From HKCCE3408 sp039191215 (GTDB taxonomy: Bacteria > Pseudomonadota > Alphaproteobacteria > Rhodobacterales > Rhodobacteraceae), in NCBI GenBank assembly GCA_039191215.1, contig JBCCXT010000007.1, forward strand, positions 34,374 through 98,373: DNA of 64,000 nt, written 5' to 3'. Position 1 is the first letter of the stretch. Each line of letters begins with the position of its first letter. Positions 40,205 through 49,497 of this stretch are shown one piece after another. Under the pieces are notes generated by a model. That model searched no databases and was not told the origin of the DNA. It was given only the letters and a program-made list of their open reading frames with translations. Made by a program: the position numbers and the translations under genes.

Positions 40205-41515
40205 ATGAACTGGGAAGACCAGCCAGAGATTGTGACGCAGGCACTCGCACTTTGGGCCGATTTCCGCGCCGTGGCGCTCGATTGGCTTACCAGCCCGGCG
40301 GCCTGGGCGCAATTTGCGCTACTGGCGGTGGCCTTTCTCGCCGCGTGGCTGATCGCGCGCCGTCTGCGCCCACCGCTCAACCGGCTCCTGACCCCGCCGG
40401 AGGACAGCCAAACCTATCTCTCTCAGGCGCGGCGAGGCGCGGCACGGCTATTGCCGCTTCTCCTGCCGCTTTTGGCCTATGCTTTTGCCGGCGCGGGCGA
40501 GGCCGTGACCCGCACTGCCTTCGGCTCTGGCGCAGTGATTGCATTCGGGCAACGCGTCTTTTTGTTCTTGGCCGCGCGGATCATCGCCAACCGCATCGTC
40601 CAAGACCCGTTCCTCAAGCTGCTCGCGCGCTACGTGCTTGTTCCTGTCGCGGCACTCTTTGCACTTGGCGTCCTCGACCAGGTCATCGCGGCGCTCGCGG
40701 CATGGCAGGTCAATCTCGGCAATATCTCATTTTCCGTTCTGGCCCTGATCCGCGGCGCTGTTTTTGGCTCCATCCTGTTCTGGCTCGGCCGTTGGTCGAA
40801 CCAGCAATCGGCCGAGTTCATCTCGCGCCAGCCCGAAATGCGGCCCGCCACGCGTGAGCTTGCCACCAAAGCAGCCGAGATTGCCATCTTCGGCGCTGCC
40901 TTCCTGCTTTTGATGTCGATCATGGGGATCGATCTGACCACGCTTGCTGTCTTGGGTGGCGCGGTCGGCGTGGGCCTTGGCTTCGGCCTGCAAAAGATTG
41001 CGTCGAACTTCATCTCCGGGGTGATCTTGCTGCTCGAAGGCCAGGCGACGGTCGGCGACTTTGTCGAGCTTGACGGGGGTGAGGCCGGGACAATCGTGAA
41101 AATGACCGCGCGCGCCGCGATCCTGGAGACCTTCGATGGCCGTTGGATCGTAGTGCCGAACGAAGATTTCATCACCACGCGGGTCGTCAACTACTCCGAT
41201 AGCGGATCGGCCACCCGGTATGAGGCGCCTTTCTCGGTCAGCTACGACACCGATATCAACGCCCTGCCAGCGCTTATTGAGGCCGCCGTCGCGACCCATC
41301 CGGATATTCTCGATGAGCCCTACCCGCCTGATTGCGAATTGCGCGGCTTCGGCGATAGCGGTGTGGATTTTGCGGTCGAGTTTTGGGTCAACGGCATCGA
41401 TGACGGCGACAATAAATACACTTCCGATGTGCTGTTCTTGATCTGGAACGCGCTCAAGGAGGCAAATATCGAAATCCCCTATCCGCACCGGGTTGTTGAA
41501 TTGCGCAATCCGTGA
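40205..41515 (+). CDS. MscS-family mechanosensitive ion channel
   Basis: 436 aa. The N-terminal half has several membrane helices (AQFALLAVAFLAAWLIARRL, LLPLLLPLLAYAFAGAG, VFLFLAARIIANRIV, YVLVPVAALFALGVL and others). The pore helix and MscS core are VLGGAVGVGLGFGLQKIASN, then FISGVILLLEGQATVGDFVE, VPNEDFITTRVVNYS and the C-terminal alpha/beta domain ending IPYPHRVVELRNP. It should release solutes on hypo-osmotic shock. The ATG at 40205 follows GGGGGAC; the in-frame extension back to 39971 is non-coding in character. Confidence 0.9.
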   Translation: MNWEDQPEIVTQALALWADFRAVALDWLTSPAAWAQFALLAVAFLAAWLIARRLRPPLNRLLTPPEDSQTYLSQARRGAARLLPLLLPLLAYAFAGAGEAVTRTAFGSGAVIAFGQRVFLFLAARIIANRIVQDPFLKLLARYVLVPVAALFALGVLDQVIAALAAWQVNLGNISFSVLALIRGAVFGSILFWLGRWSNQQSAEFISRQPEMRPATRELATKAAEIAIFGAAFLLLMSIMGIDLTTLAVLGGAVGVGLGFGLQKIASNFISGVILLLEGQATVGDFVELDGGEAGTIVKMTARAAILETFDGRWIVVPNEDFITTRVVNYSDSGSATRYEAPFSVSYDTDINALPALIEAAVATHPDILDEPYPPDCELRGFGDSGVDFAVEFWVNGIDDGDNKYTSDVLFLIWNALKEANIEIPYPHRVVELRNP

Positions 41516-42705
41516 GCGATGCATTGGTCATCGGCGCAGGCCCCGCCGGGTTGATGGCCGCCAGTGCCCTGGCGCAGGCTGGCCACAAGGTCATTGTGGC
41601 GGATACCAAACCCTCGCCCGCCCGCAAGTTTCTGATGGCCGGTAAGTCGGGCCTGAACCTGACCAAGGACGCGCCGCGTGACGCCTTCATCGCAGCGTAT
41701 GGCTCGGCCGCGGGATGGCTGGCACCGATGATTGACGCCTTTGGCCCGGCCGAGACAATTGCTTGGGCGGAAAGCCTCGGCCAACCCGTCTTCACCGGCT
41801 CCACTGGCCGCGTCTTTCCGCGCGCCATGAAAGCGTCACCGCTGTTGCGGGCTTGGCTTGCAAGCCTTGACGCAGAGCTTCGGCTCAGTTGGCGCTGGAC
41901 TGGCTTTGATGGTGCAGCGCTCAGTTTCGACACGCCACAGGGCAAAGTCACGCATAGCCCGCGCGTGACAATCCTGGCACTTGGCGGGGCAAGTTGGGCG
42001 CGCCTTGGCTCGGACGCGGCCTGGGCGCCTTGTCTCGCTGACCAGGGCGTCGCGCTGACGCCCTTTGCGGCGTCAAATGTAGGGCTGAGCGTCAACTGGT
42101 CGCCGCATATGGACCGCCATTTTGGCCAGCCGGTAAAGGCCATCGCGCTGGGCGCAGGCGAAACGATCAGCAGAGGCGAAGTGGTGATCACCGTAAACGG
42201 CCTGGAAGGCGGGGGCCTTTATCCGCTGTCAGCGGCACTGCGCGCGGGCCAAGACCTGGTCCTTGATCTGGTGCCCGACCGAAACTTTGCCGACATCACC
42301 CGTCGCCTGGCCCAACCCCGTGGCAAGACCAGCCTGACCACGCATTTGAAAAAGGCTTTGAGGCTCACCGGCACCCGCGCCGCCTTGCTATACGAATTCG
42401 CCCGGCCGCTGCCAACAGATGCGGCCGATCTCGCCAGGACCATCAAGTACCTGCCGATTACCCATAACGGCCTGCGCCCAATTGATGAGGCAATCTCAAC
42501 CGCCGGTGGCATCGCCCAAGATGCCCTCACCGACGGGCTCATGCTGCGCGCTATTCCGGGCGTGTTCGCCGCCGGAGAGATGCTGGACTGGGATGCGCCG
42601 ACAGGTGGCTATCTTCTGACCGCCTGCCTTGCCACAGGCCTTTGGGCCGGGCGCCACGCGGCTGCCTACGCGGCCCGAGCCCCGCTTAAGGGGCGAGATA
42701 AATGA
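41512..42705 (+). CDS. TIGR03862 / HI0933-type flavoprotein
   Basis: 397 aa FAD-dependent protein. The dinucleotide-binding start is LVIGAGPAGLMAASALAQAG. HI0933-type features are ARKFLMAGKSGLNLT, GSTGRVFPRAMKAS and, at the C-terminus, ITHNGLRPIDEAISTAGGI, with GVFAAGEMLDWDAPTGGYLL. The function of the family is not established. Translation starts at GTG 41512, overlapping the mechanosensitive-channel stop by GTGA, so the two genes are coupled. Confidence 0.88.
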   Translation: MSDALVIGAGPAGLMAASALAQAGHKVIVADTKPSPARKFLMAGKSGLNLTKDAPRDAFIAAYGSAAGWLAPMIDAFGPAETIAWAESLGQPVFTGSTGRVFPRAMKASPLLRAWLASLDAELRLSWRWTGFDGAALSFDTPQGKVTHSPRVTILALGGASWARLGSDAAWAPCLADQGVALTPFAASNVGLSVNWSPHMDRHFGQPVKAIALGAGETISRGEVVITVNGLEGGGLYPLSAALRAGQDLVLDLVPDRNFADITRRLAQPRGKTSLTTHLKKALRLTGTRAALLYEFARPLPTDAADLARTIKYLPITHNGLRPIDEAISTAGGIAQDALTDGLMLRAIPGVFAAGEMLDWDAPTGGYLLTACLATGLWAGRHAAAYAARAPLKGRDK

Positions 42706-42714
42706 CTTGCGGCC

Positions 42715-43305
42715 CTAGCCGCGCAATTGGATTAGTTTTTGATAAGCCGGTCGCTCACGCATCCGTGCCGCCACTGATTGCAAGCTTGGCGCCTCGCCCT
42801 CAAACTTCGCGTTCTTGGCCCAATTCAGGCAATGGGTCAGAAGAAAATCAGGCACGCTCGGCGTATCGCCAGCCAGATAATCGCCCGACACCTCCGCATC
42901 GAGCCGCGCGACACTGTCGGCGAACTCCTTGCGCAGACTGTCCTTCACCTCCGGCACGCGGAGTTTTTCCGGCAGAATAAAGGAATGCCGTGCCGCCATC
43001 CATAAAGGCGCTTCGATCTCATCGAGGATCTGGCAGGTCATGGCATCCTGGCGCGCGCGTTCGACACTGCCCGCCGGGTGGGTGAATTTGGCTGCCCGAT
43101 CGGCCAGATAGGTCGTGATCGCCACCGAGTCCCAGATGATCTGGCCATCGACCTCCAGGACCGGAACCTTGCCGGGCGCTCGGGCCGCGCGGGCTTCGTC
43201 GCTGCCCGGAGCGGCTGGGACATGGTCGTATTCCAGCCCCAACTCCTCTAACATCCAGGCGACGCGAAAGGCCCGGGTCTTCAAACTTCCGATCAGGCGA
43301 AGCAT
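42715..43305 (-). CDS. glutathione S-transferase family protein
   Basis: 196 aa. The N-terminal thioredoxin-like domain starts MLRLIGSLKTRAFRVAWMLE and contains GKVPVLEVDGQIIWDSVAI, the glutathione-binding segment with cis-Pro and the conserved acidic/serine pair. The C-terminal helical domain includes SGDYLAGDTPSVPDFLLTH. The substrate is unknown. The start is ATG 43305, with GGAGG six bases upstream; the preceding GTG is less likely. It lies 15 bases downstream of holA. Confidence 0.87.
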   Translation of the reverse strand: MLRLIGSLKTRAFRVAWMLEELGLEYDHVPAAPGSDEARAARAPGKVPVLEVDGQIIWDSVAITTYLADRAAKFTHPAGSVERARQDAMTCQILDEIEAPLWMAARHSFILPEKLRVPEVKDSLRKEFADSVARLDAEVSGDYLAGDTPSVPDFLLTHCLNWAKNAKFEGEAPSLQSVAARMRERPAYQKLIQLRG

Positions 43306-43320
43306 CACAAGCCTCCTTCG

Positions 43321-44346
43321 TCAGCGCTGTCGCGGCATCATCGCCAGCCGAATAAGAACCCGTTCCATGACCGCCATCTGCGGCGCGCGGCTGGATGAGC
43401 GCAGGCTCAAATCGGCCTCCACCAAAAGCCGGAGCGCTTGTTCCAGCCTTCCTTGACCCCAGCCGCGAAGTTGGCTCAGCATCCGGTCGCGGCGCGGGCC
43501 AAAGACCGGCGGGCGCAAGCTGGCCAGCCCCTGTGCGGGACCGTTTTCGTGGATAGCGGCAGCGTAAAGCGCGCGGAAGTGCCGCTCAGCGGCCAAGCAT
43601 AGACTGACCGGGGCCACACCCTGCTGGCCCAATCGCAACAGAATCGGTCCGATCCGCGCAGGTTCCGCGCTTGCCACGGCATTCAATATGTCGTCGATCC
43701 CGGCATCACTTGTCTGCGGTGCGACAGCTTCGATATCGGCCTCGCCAATCGGTTCGTCCCGGTCCAATGTGAAAAGCGCCAGTTTCTCGACAAGCTGGCG
43801 GAAATCGCCCAGATCGAGACTGCGGGCCAGCGCCTCGAGCGCGCCAATCCCGTCTCGGGTCACCTCGCCCAATCCCGCAGATCGCATCGTCGCTTCGATT
43901 TCTGCCCGGCTTGGCGGGTCATTGTATATCCCAATTGCATAAGCCGACGGGGCACTTTCAAAAAGCTTGCGCAGCTTCGATCGGGCGGCCAGCTCTTTTG
44001 CCGTGGCGATAATCTGCGCATCGCCTGCCTGCCATTCCGCCAACGCGGTCGCAAAAAGATCGCTCAGCCCATCCGTCGCGCCCTCGACCAGAACGCCGCG
44101 GGCACCGGGGAAAAAGCCGATCGCCTTGACTGCATCCATAATTTTGGCAGGATCGCTGCGCAGTTCTTGGCCCGTCAACCGGATCAGACGCATCTCCTCC
44201 TCGGCCGTGCTGCCCAAAAGCCGGCCCAGAAGGTCCTGGCGCCGCAAAGCGACGCGCATTTGATCTGCACCATAAAGCAAGATGCCCGCCGCGCCCGCGT
44301 CTGGCCGGGCAAAAAAACCCGCCGCGTCGCGGCCCGAAAGCTTCAT
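43321..44346 (-). CDS. holA: DNA polymerase III delta subunit HolA
   Basis: 341 aa clamp-loader subunit that opens the beta clamp. It begins MKLSGRDAAGFFARPDAG and has the HolA N-terminal pattern LLYGADQMRVALRRQDLL, ARGVLVEGATDG, TAKELAARSKLRKLFE, and the C-terminal collar domain with ILNAVASAEPARIGPILLRL and HFRALYAAAIHE. The start overlaps the lptE stop by ATGA. The lptE-holA pairing downstream of leuS is a conserved proteobacterial arrangement. Confidence 0.9.
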   Translation of the reverse strand: MKLSGRDAAGFFARPDAGAAGILLYGADQMRVALRRQDLLGRLLGSTAEEEMRLIRLTGQELRSDPAKIMDAVKAIGFFPGARGVLVEGATDGLSDLFATALAEWQAGDAQIIATAKELAARSKLRKLFESAPSAYAIGIYNDPPSRAEIEATMRSAGLGEVTRDGIGALEALARSLDLGDFRQLVEKLALFTLDRDEPIGEADIEAVAPQTSDAGIDDILNAVASAEPARIGPILLRLGQQGVAPVSLCLAAERHFRALYAAAIHENGPAQGLASLRPPVFGPRRDRMLSQLRGWGQGRLEQALRLLVEADLSLRSSSRAPQMAVMERVLIRLAMMPRQR

Positions 44347-44834
44347 GAAAACCGCGCCGCGCCAGCAAGCAATTCATCGACGATGCGGTCAGCCAACAGC
44401 ACCATCAGCCGGGTTTCGGCATCGCGTTCGGCCGCGTCGGTCGCCAGCGTTGATCCGGTTGTCGAATAGGCCGTGAAACTGCCAACCTGACCGGCCAAAA
44501 GCTGCAGGCCCGAGCCTGTCTCGGTCAGCGCGTAATCGATCATCCCGTTTAGCCGGATGCGGGTGATGTCGTTATTGTCGGTAATTGCGATCCCTTGGCT
44601 CGAGGTCGAGATGGTATGGTCGAGTTGATAGGCGCCAGCGCCCGTGCGGCCCAGGCGCTCCTCGAGCCGCGCGACAAGCTCAAATCCGAGCCGGTTGCTT
44701 GGCGGCTCAACCGCGACACGCCCGCGCAGCACCGTGCCCGGACCGCCCGGCGCATAGACCGGGCTGAAGCCACAAGCGCCAAGGGGTAGCAAGGCCAAGG
44801 CGGCCAGAATTTTGCGTCTGCTAGAGCACAACAT
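44343..44834 (-). CDS. lptE: LPS-assembly lipoprotein LptE
   Basis: 163 aa. The lipoprotein signal MLCSSRRKILAALALLPLGA ends in a lipobox with Cys (GACGFSPVYAPGG). GFSPVY is typical of alphaproteobacterial LptE. The mature part has the expected alpha/beta pattern (LVARLEERLG, DITRIRLNGMIDYALTETGS, RDAETRLMVLLADRIVDELL). It plugs the LptD barrel for lipopolysaccharide insertion in the outer membrane. Its ATG lies 14 bases inside the end of leuS. Confidence 0.9.
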   Translation of the reverse strand: MLCSSRRKILAALALLPLGACGFSPVYAPGGPGTVLRGRVAVEPPSNRLGFELVARLEERLGRTGAGAYQLDHTISTSSQGIAITDNNDITRIRLNGMIDYALTETGSGLQLLAGQVGSFTAYSTTGSTLATDAAERDAETRLMVLLADRIVDELLAGAARFS

Positions 44835-47373
44835 TCACAATCCGCCCGGGCACAACGATCAGTTTTTTAGGGGCGCCACCTTGCAGTGCGCGTTGCACTG
44901 CCGCATCGGCGAGCGCCATGGCTTCGATCTCGTCTTTGGATGTGTCTTTGGTGACCTGCAGCTCCGACCGGCGCTTGCCATTGACCTGGATCGGAAGGGT
45001 CAGCATGTCGTCAACCAACAGCGCCTCATCAGCGACCGGCCAGGGCGCGCTGGCAACAAAACCTTCACCCCCCTGATGTGCCCAAATGTCTTCGGCCAGA
45101 TGCGGTGTCATCGGTGCCATAAGCTGCGCCAATGTCATGATCGCTTTGCGCTGCGCGGCATGTCCAGCTTTGGATTTCGCAATCACATTCGTGAACGCGT
45201 AAAGTTTGGCGATCGCCGCATTAAAGCCAAAGCTTTCGATGCCAAGTGTCACGTCACGGATTGTCTTGTGCATCTCTCGCAGCAGGTCGGCGTCCCCCTC
45301 ACCGGGCGCATCTGGCGCCATCTCGGCAACGCGGTCACACAACATCCAGACCCGGGCGAGGTGCTTTGAGGCCGCCTCAGCCCCCGCATCGGTCCACTCC
45401 ACGTCACGCTCAGGCGGCGAATCGCTAAGCACAAACCAGCGCGCGGTATCGGCCCCAAATCGTTCGATTATGGCGACTGGGTTGACGACATTGCGCTTCG
45501 ATTTCGACATCTTCGCCGAGGGTACGATCTTGATCGGTGTGCCGTCCTTTTTTAGAAATCCGCCCCCATCGCGCAGCTCGACCTCTTCGGGAAAGTGATA
45601 CTCCTTGCGGCCATCCGCGCCGACACCTTGATAGATGGCATGTGTGACCATGCCTTGGGTGAAAAGCGCGTCAAACGGCTCGGCCGCTGTTTCCGGTAGA
45701 TGCCCGCATTCGATCATCGCGCGAGCATAAAACCGCGAATAGAGCAGGTGCAAAATCGCATGTTCGATCCCGCCGATATACTGATCGACATTCATCCAAT
45801 AGGCCGCATCAGCCATTTCGGTTGGCGCAGTGGCTCGGGGTGCTGTGAAACGGGCGAAATACCAGCTCGAATCGACGAACGTATCCATTGTGTCGGTCTC
45901 GCGCTTGGCGGGCGCGCCGCAGGCAGGGCAGGGCACATCGCGCCAGCTCGGGTGCCAGTCAAGCGCATTGCCGGGCCGGTCGAGCGTCACATCCTCGGGC
46001 AGCTCAACCGGCAAGTTTTCCTTCTTTTCGGGCACCAGGCCGCAGGTCTCACAATGCACAACCGGAATCGGGCAGCCCCAGTAGCGCTGACGGCTCAGAC
46101 CCCAATCGCGCAGGCGGTAATTGACCTTGCCAACGCCCAGACCCTTGGCTTCCATAAAGTCGATCGAAGCGTCGATTGCGGCCTGGCTTGTCGTCTCTGC
46201 CTGGCCGGCGAAATGCTCAACATAAACGACCCGCTCGGATTTGGGTGGCACCAGGGCGGTATCGCCAATCTTGCTGTCATCACCCGGCAGATGGAAGGCG
46301 TTGATCACGGGCAGGCCGTATTTGCGGGCGAAATCAAGATCGCGCTGGTCATGCGCCGGGCAGCCATATACCGCGCCTGTGCCGTAATCCATCAACACAA
46401 AATTGCCGATCCAGACCGGCAGATCGCGCCCGTCATAAACCGGGTGGGCGACGCGGATGCCGGTATCGATGCCCTTCTTTTCGGCCTTTTCCATCGCCGC
46501 TTCGGTTGTGTCCATCTTGCGCGCATCGTCGATGAAGGCGGCGATCTCGGGATTTCCGTTGGCCAACGAAATGGCCAGCGGATGGTCGGGTGAGATCGCC
46601 AAAAAGCTTGCGCCGCGTAGCGTGTCGGGCCGCGTTGAATAGCAGATGATCGGCTCGGCGCCTGTCACAGGGTGAAACGGCACTTCAATCCCGCGGCTTT
46701 TGCCGATCCAATTGGCCTGCATCAGCTTGACTTTGTCGGGCCAGCTATCAAGCGCATCCAAGGCGCCCAAAAGCTCGTCCGAATAGTCAGAGATGCGAAA
46801 GAACCATTGTTCCAATTCGCGCCGTTCGACCAGCGCGCCGGAGCGCCAGCCGCGCCCGTCTTCAACCTGTTCGTTGGCCAGAACCGTCATGTCGACGGGA
46901 TCCCAATTGACCACCGATTTCTTTCGGTAGACCAGGCCTTTTTCCATGAATTCCAGGAACATAGCCTGCTGTTGGCCATAATATTCAGGATCACATGTGG
47001 CCAGCTCGCGCGTCCAATCGAGCGTCAGGCCCAAAGACTGAAATTGCTCTTTCATCGCGGCAATATTCTGCTGTGTCCAAGCGCCCGGCGCCACGCCGCG
47101 CTCCATCGCCGCATTTTCTGCCGGCAGGCCGAACGCATCCCAACCCATCGGGTGCAGAACGGCAAAACCCTGCGCCAGCTTGTAGCGCGCGATGACATCG
47201 CCCATCGTGTAGTTGCGGACATGCCCGATATGCAGCGCGCCCGACGGATAGGGAAACATCTCCAACACGTAGTATTTCGGCTTCGAAGGATCGCGCTTGG
47301 CCTCAAACAAGCCGGCCTTGTCCCAAGCGGCTTGCCATTTCGGTTCGATCTCAGCGGGCGCGTAGCGCGACAT
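44821..47373 (-). CDS. leuS: leucyl-tRNA synthetase
   Basis: 850 aa class Ia synthetase. It contains the HIGH motif in YPSGALHIGHVRNYTMGD, the CP1 editing domain (residues about 220-420, with threonine-rich YSTRPDTLRGASFLAI), the zinc-type region CPACGAPAKRETDTMDTF, the KMSKS loop in SAKMSKSKRNVVNP and the anticodon-binding domain. The length is normal. The ATG at 47373 has AAGGA eight bases upstream; seven extra residues upstream are unlikely to be translated. It is the first gene of the leuS-lptE-holA unit. Confidence 0.97.
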   Translation of the reverse strand: MSRYAPAEIEPKWQAAWDKAGLFEAKRDPSKPKYYVLEMFPYPSGALHIGHVRNYTMGDVIARYKLAQGFAVLHPMGWDAFGLPAENAAMERGVAPGAWTQQNIAAMKEQFQSLGLTLDWTRELATCDPEYYGQQQAMFLEFMEKGLVYRKKSVVNWDPVDMTVLANEQVEDGRGWRSGALVERRELEQWFFRISDYSDELLGALDALDSWPDKVKLMQANWIGKSRGIEVPFHPVTGAEPIICYSTRPDTLRGASFLAISPDHPLAISLANGNPEIAAFIDDARKMDTTEAAMEKAEKKGIDTGIRVAHPVYDGRDLPVWIGNFVLMDYGTGAVYGCPAHDQRDLDFARKYGLPVINAFHLPGDDSKIGDTALVPPKSERVVYVEHFAGQAETTSQAAIDASIDFMEAKGLGVGKVNYRLRDWGLSRQRYWGCPIPVVHCETCGLVPEKKENLPVELPEDVTLDRPGNALDWHPSWRDVPCPACGAPAKRETDTMDTFVDSSWYFARFTAPRATAPTEMADAAYWMNVDQYIGGIEHAILHLLYSRFYARAMIECGHLPETAAEPFDALFTQGMVTHAIYQGVGADGRKEYHFPEEVELRDGGGFLKKDGTPIKIVPSAKMSKSKRNVVNPVAIIERFGADTARWFVLSDSPPERDVEWTDAGAEAASKHLARVWMLCDRVAEMAPDAPGEGDADLLREMHKTIRDVTLGIESFGFNAAIAKLYAFTNVIAKSKAGHAAQRKAIMTLAQLMAPMTPHLAEDIWAHQGGEGFVASAPWPVADEALLVDDMLTLPIQVNGKRRSELQVTKDTSKDEIEAMALADAAVQRALQGGAPKKLIVVPGRIVNVVL

Positions 47374-47634
47374 AGGTGCAGTCCTTGGTTGCAAAAACGA
47401 CAGGCGGCGTGCTCGGCATTTTGTTTAGGCCCGTGATCATGCCGGGTCCAGCCGAGTTTCTTGCCCAAAGGCGATCTCGGTTGCGACCCAGTGCACCGGC
47501 CGTTCGATCATCTGCCCGCGTTGTTGGCACCTTCGGGATAGCAGGCTGGACAATGTGTTGGATCCGAGGGGGCTGAGCAAAAGCGCGCCCGGCGGTGCGG
47601 TCAGGTTCGACGGCGTTCGAAGGTTTGCGGTGCG

Positions 47635-48138
47635 TCAGAGGTTTGCGTCGCGGATGCGCAACTGGCGTGCGCGGGTGAGAATCGCATCCTCAACCTGGCG
47701 CGCGGTTTCCCGGCTGACCGGACCGCCGCGGCTTTGAATCGCCACGCGCAGCGACCGCGCATCAAGCGCGGGGTCGGTGATGTATACGGTTGCACGGTAG
47801 GCCTGGCCGCCGCCTGGCGGTGTGCCAAAGCCGTAAGCGAGCACGCCGGAGAACGGGTCAGCCGCCTCTACGGGCATGAAATCGAGGATTTCCAGCGAGG
47901 CATTCCAGAGATAACGGTTGACCTCGATGGTGGTGTTTGGATCGTCAGTGTTGTTGAACAAATCGAAAATCGTCTCGCGATTTGGGTCTTGAATCAGTCC
48001 CGCATCGATCAACTCTTCCTGCCGCTGGTCGTCGGATACACCGTTAAATACATTGCCCACGCGACCAGTGCCGCATCCGGCCAGCGCCAGCAGTGCGGCA
48101 CCCGCAACCGCGCCTTTGATGATCCCGGAAAGCCTCAT
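47635..48138 (-). CDS. DUF3576 lipoprotein
   Basis: 167 aa. The signal MRLSGIIKGAVAGAALLALA with lipobox Cys (AGCGTG) indicates a lipoprotein. The mature part contains ETIFDLFNNTDDPNTTIEVN, NRYLWNASLEILDFMPV and ADPFSGVLAYGFGTPPGG, the pattern of DUF3576, an alphaproteobacterial envelope family of unknown function. A conserved C-terminal helix (RETARQVEDAILTRARQLRI) follows. It lies upstream of leuS on the same strand, with 261 bases between them that contain no convincing gene. Confidence 0.82.
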   Translation of the reverse strand: MRLSGIIKGAVAGAALLALAGCGTGRVGNVFNGVSDDQRQEELIDAGLIQDPNRETIFDLFNNTDDPNTTIEVNRYLWNASLEILDFMPVEAADPFSGVLAYGFGTPPGGGQAYRATVYITDPALDARSLRVAIQSRGGPVSRETARQVEDAILTRARQLRIRDANL

Positions 48139-48425
48139 CGCCGATCTACTCCGCGCATTTATTCACAGGGCCCCTTCGTACCCAAGCGCCAGCGACGCGG
48201 CAAGGGGGCGCAAGATGTGATGCGCGTTTTGGTCCGCGCGCCGACAGATGCCTGGCAAACCGCCCGAAATCTAACTGTGGCGAGTCTGCACCAGGGTGGC
48301 GGCAAGATAGCGGATAAGTATGGGGCTTCCTTGCATTCGCCCGGCCAAAGGTCGATTGAGAAGCATACTCAATTCGGATCATCCGTCTTGGGGACAACCT
48401 TCAAATGTTCACGAGGGAAAGAAAC

Positions 48426-49427
48426 ATGAAAAAGGTCCTCTTTGCCACGACCGCGCTGATTGCGTCGGCAGGCATTGCAAGTGCCCAGGGCGTCGCGGTT
48501 TCCGGTTACGCTGAAATGGGTATCGCCGGCGGCGACCGGTACGCAGTCTCAGACGCTCAGTTCTGGCAGGATATCGACGTAACTTTCACGATGTCCGGCG
48601 AAACCGACAACGGCCTCACCTTCGGCGCATCGGTCGATCTGGATGAAGCTCAGGACACCTGTGACCTGGACGGTGCGGATGACACGATCAACACGGCCGA
48701 CGATGCGACGTCTTGCGGCAACGCTGCGCTGGACGACCCGTTCGATGATGGCGGCGTTGCAGTCTTCATCTCTGGCGACTTCGGCAGGCTGACACTGGGT
48801 GACACCGATGGTGCGCTTGACCGTGTCATGCAGGATGCTGTGACTGCTGGCGGCCCAGGCACAATCGCGGATGACGAATCCGAGCACGCTGGCTACCTCG
48901 GCGCGTTTAGTGACGGTGTTTTCGACGGCCAAATCCTGGCCTACGAATACAGCTTCGGTGACTTCCTGTTTGTGGTCTCGCACGAGCAGGATGTGGGCGG
49001 TGGCGACGGCACGAACGCGATTGGTGTCCGTTACTCCACCTCGTTCGGCGCTGCTGATATCACGGCGGGTCTTGGTTTCCTGAGCGCTGACGACGGCGGC
49101 GACAATCGCGACATCGTCGGTCTCTCGGTTCTGGCAGAGCTCGACAGTGGCTTCTCTGGTGTCATCGGCTACTCCGACTGGACCGGCATCGGCGCCACGG
49201 ACACGGACGACAACCACACCTATATCGGTTTGGGCTATTCGATCGATGCCATCTCGGTTCACGTGAACTATGGCGAGTTCGACTCCGGCGCCTCCGGCTA
49301 TGGTTTCGCCGCAGCTTACGACCTCGGCGGTGGTGCATCTATCCACTTCGGTTACGGTGCGGGCGAGGCGTCTTCGACCGCGGCGACCATCGACAGCTAC
49401 TCCTTCGGGCTTGCAATGTCGTTCTGA
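48426..49427 (+). CDS. outer-membrane porin (Rhodobacterales type)
   Basis: 333 aa. The signal peptide MKKVLFATTALIASAGIASA is followed by VAVSGYAEMGIAGGDR and repeated amphipathic beta strands ending in a C-terminal phenylalanine (SYSFGLAMSF), the sorting signal for the beta-barrel assembly machine. The barrel is strongly acidic, with aspartate-rich loops such as DTCDLDGADDT and TDTDDNHTY, as in marine Rhodobacterales porins. The family's GDFGRLTLGDTDGALD segment is present. AGGGAAAG precedes the ATG. A terminator follows. Confidence 0.88.
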   Translation: MKKVLFATTALIASAGIASAQGVAVSGYAEMGIAGGDRYAVSDAQFWQDIDVTFTMSGETDNGLTFGASVDLDEAQDTCDLDGADDTINTADDATSCGNAALDDPFDDGGVAVFISGDFGRLTLGDTDGALDRVMQDAVTAGGPGTIADDESEHAGYLGAFSDGVFDGQILAYEYSFGDFLFVVSHEQDVGGGDGTNAIGVRYSTSFGAADITAGLGFLSADDGGDNRDIVGLSVLAELDSGFSGVIGYSDWTGIGATDTDDNHTYIGLGYSIDAISVHVNYGEFDSGASGYGFAAAYDLGGGASIHFGYGAGEASSTAATIDSYSFGLAMSF

Positions 49428-49451
49428 TCAATCGTGATCAACCAATTTTGG

Positions 49452-49484
49452 AAAGAGCGGGCCTTGCGCCTGCTCTTTTCTTTT
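49452..49484 (+). terminator. Rho-independent terminator of the porin gene
   Basis: Stem AAAGAGCGGG / CCTGCTCTTT with one mismatch and a seven-base loop, followed by TCTTTT. It begins 24 bases after the porin stop and ends 13 bases before yggS, so the two are probably separate transcription units. Confidence 0.75.
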
Positions 49485-49497
49485 GGGACGAAGCACC

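Noticed and set aside
45700..46593. 297-aa plus-strand open frame
   Set aside because: Antisense to leuS, which has complete HIGH and KMSKS motifs.
47398..47634. Small minus-strand gene between DUF3576 and leuS
   Set aside because: Only short frames (for example a 24-residue one starting MIERPVHWVATEIAF) are present, with no ribosome-binding site.
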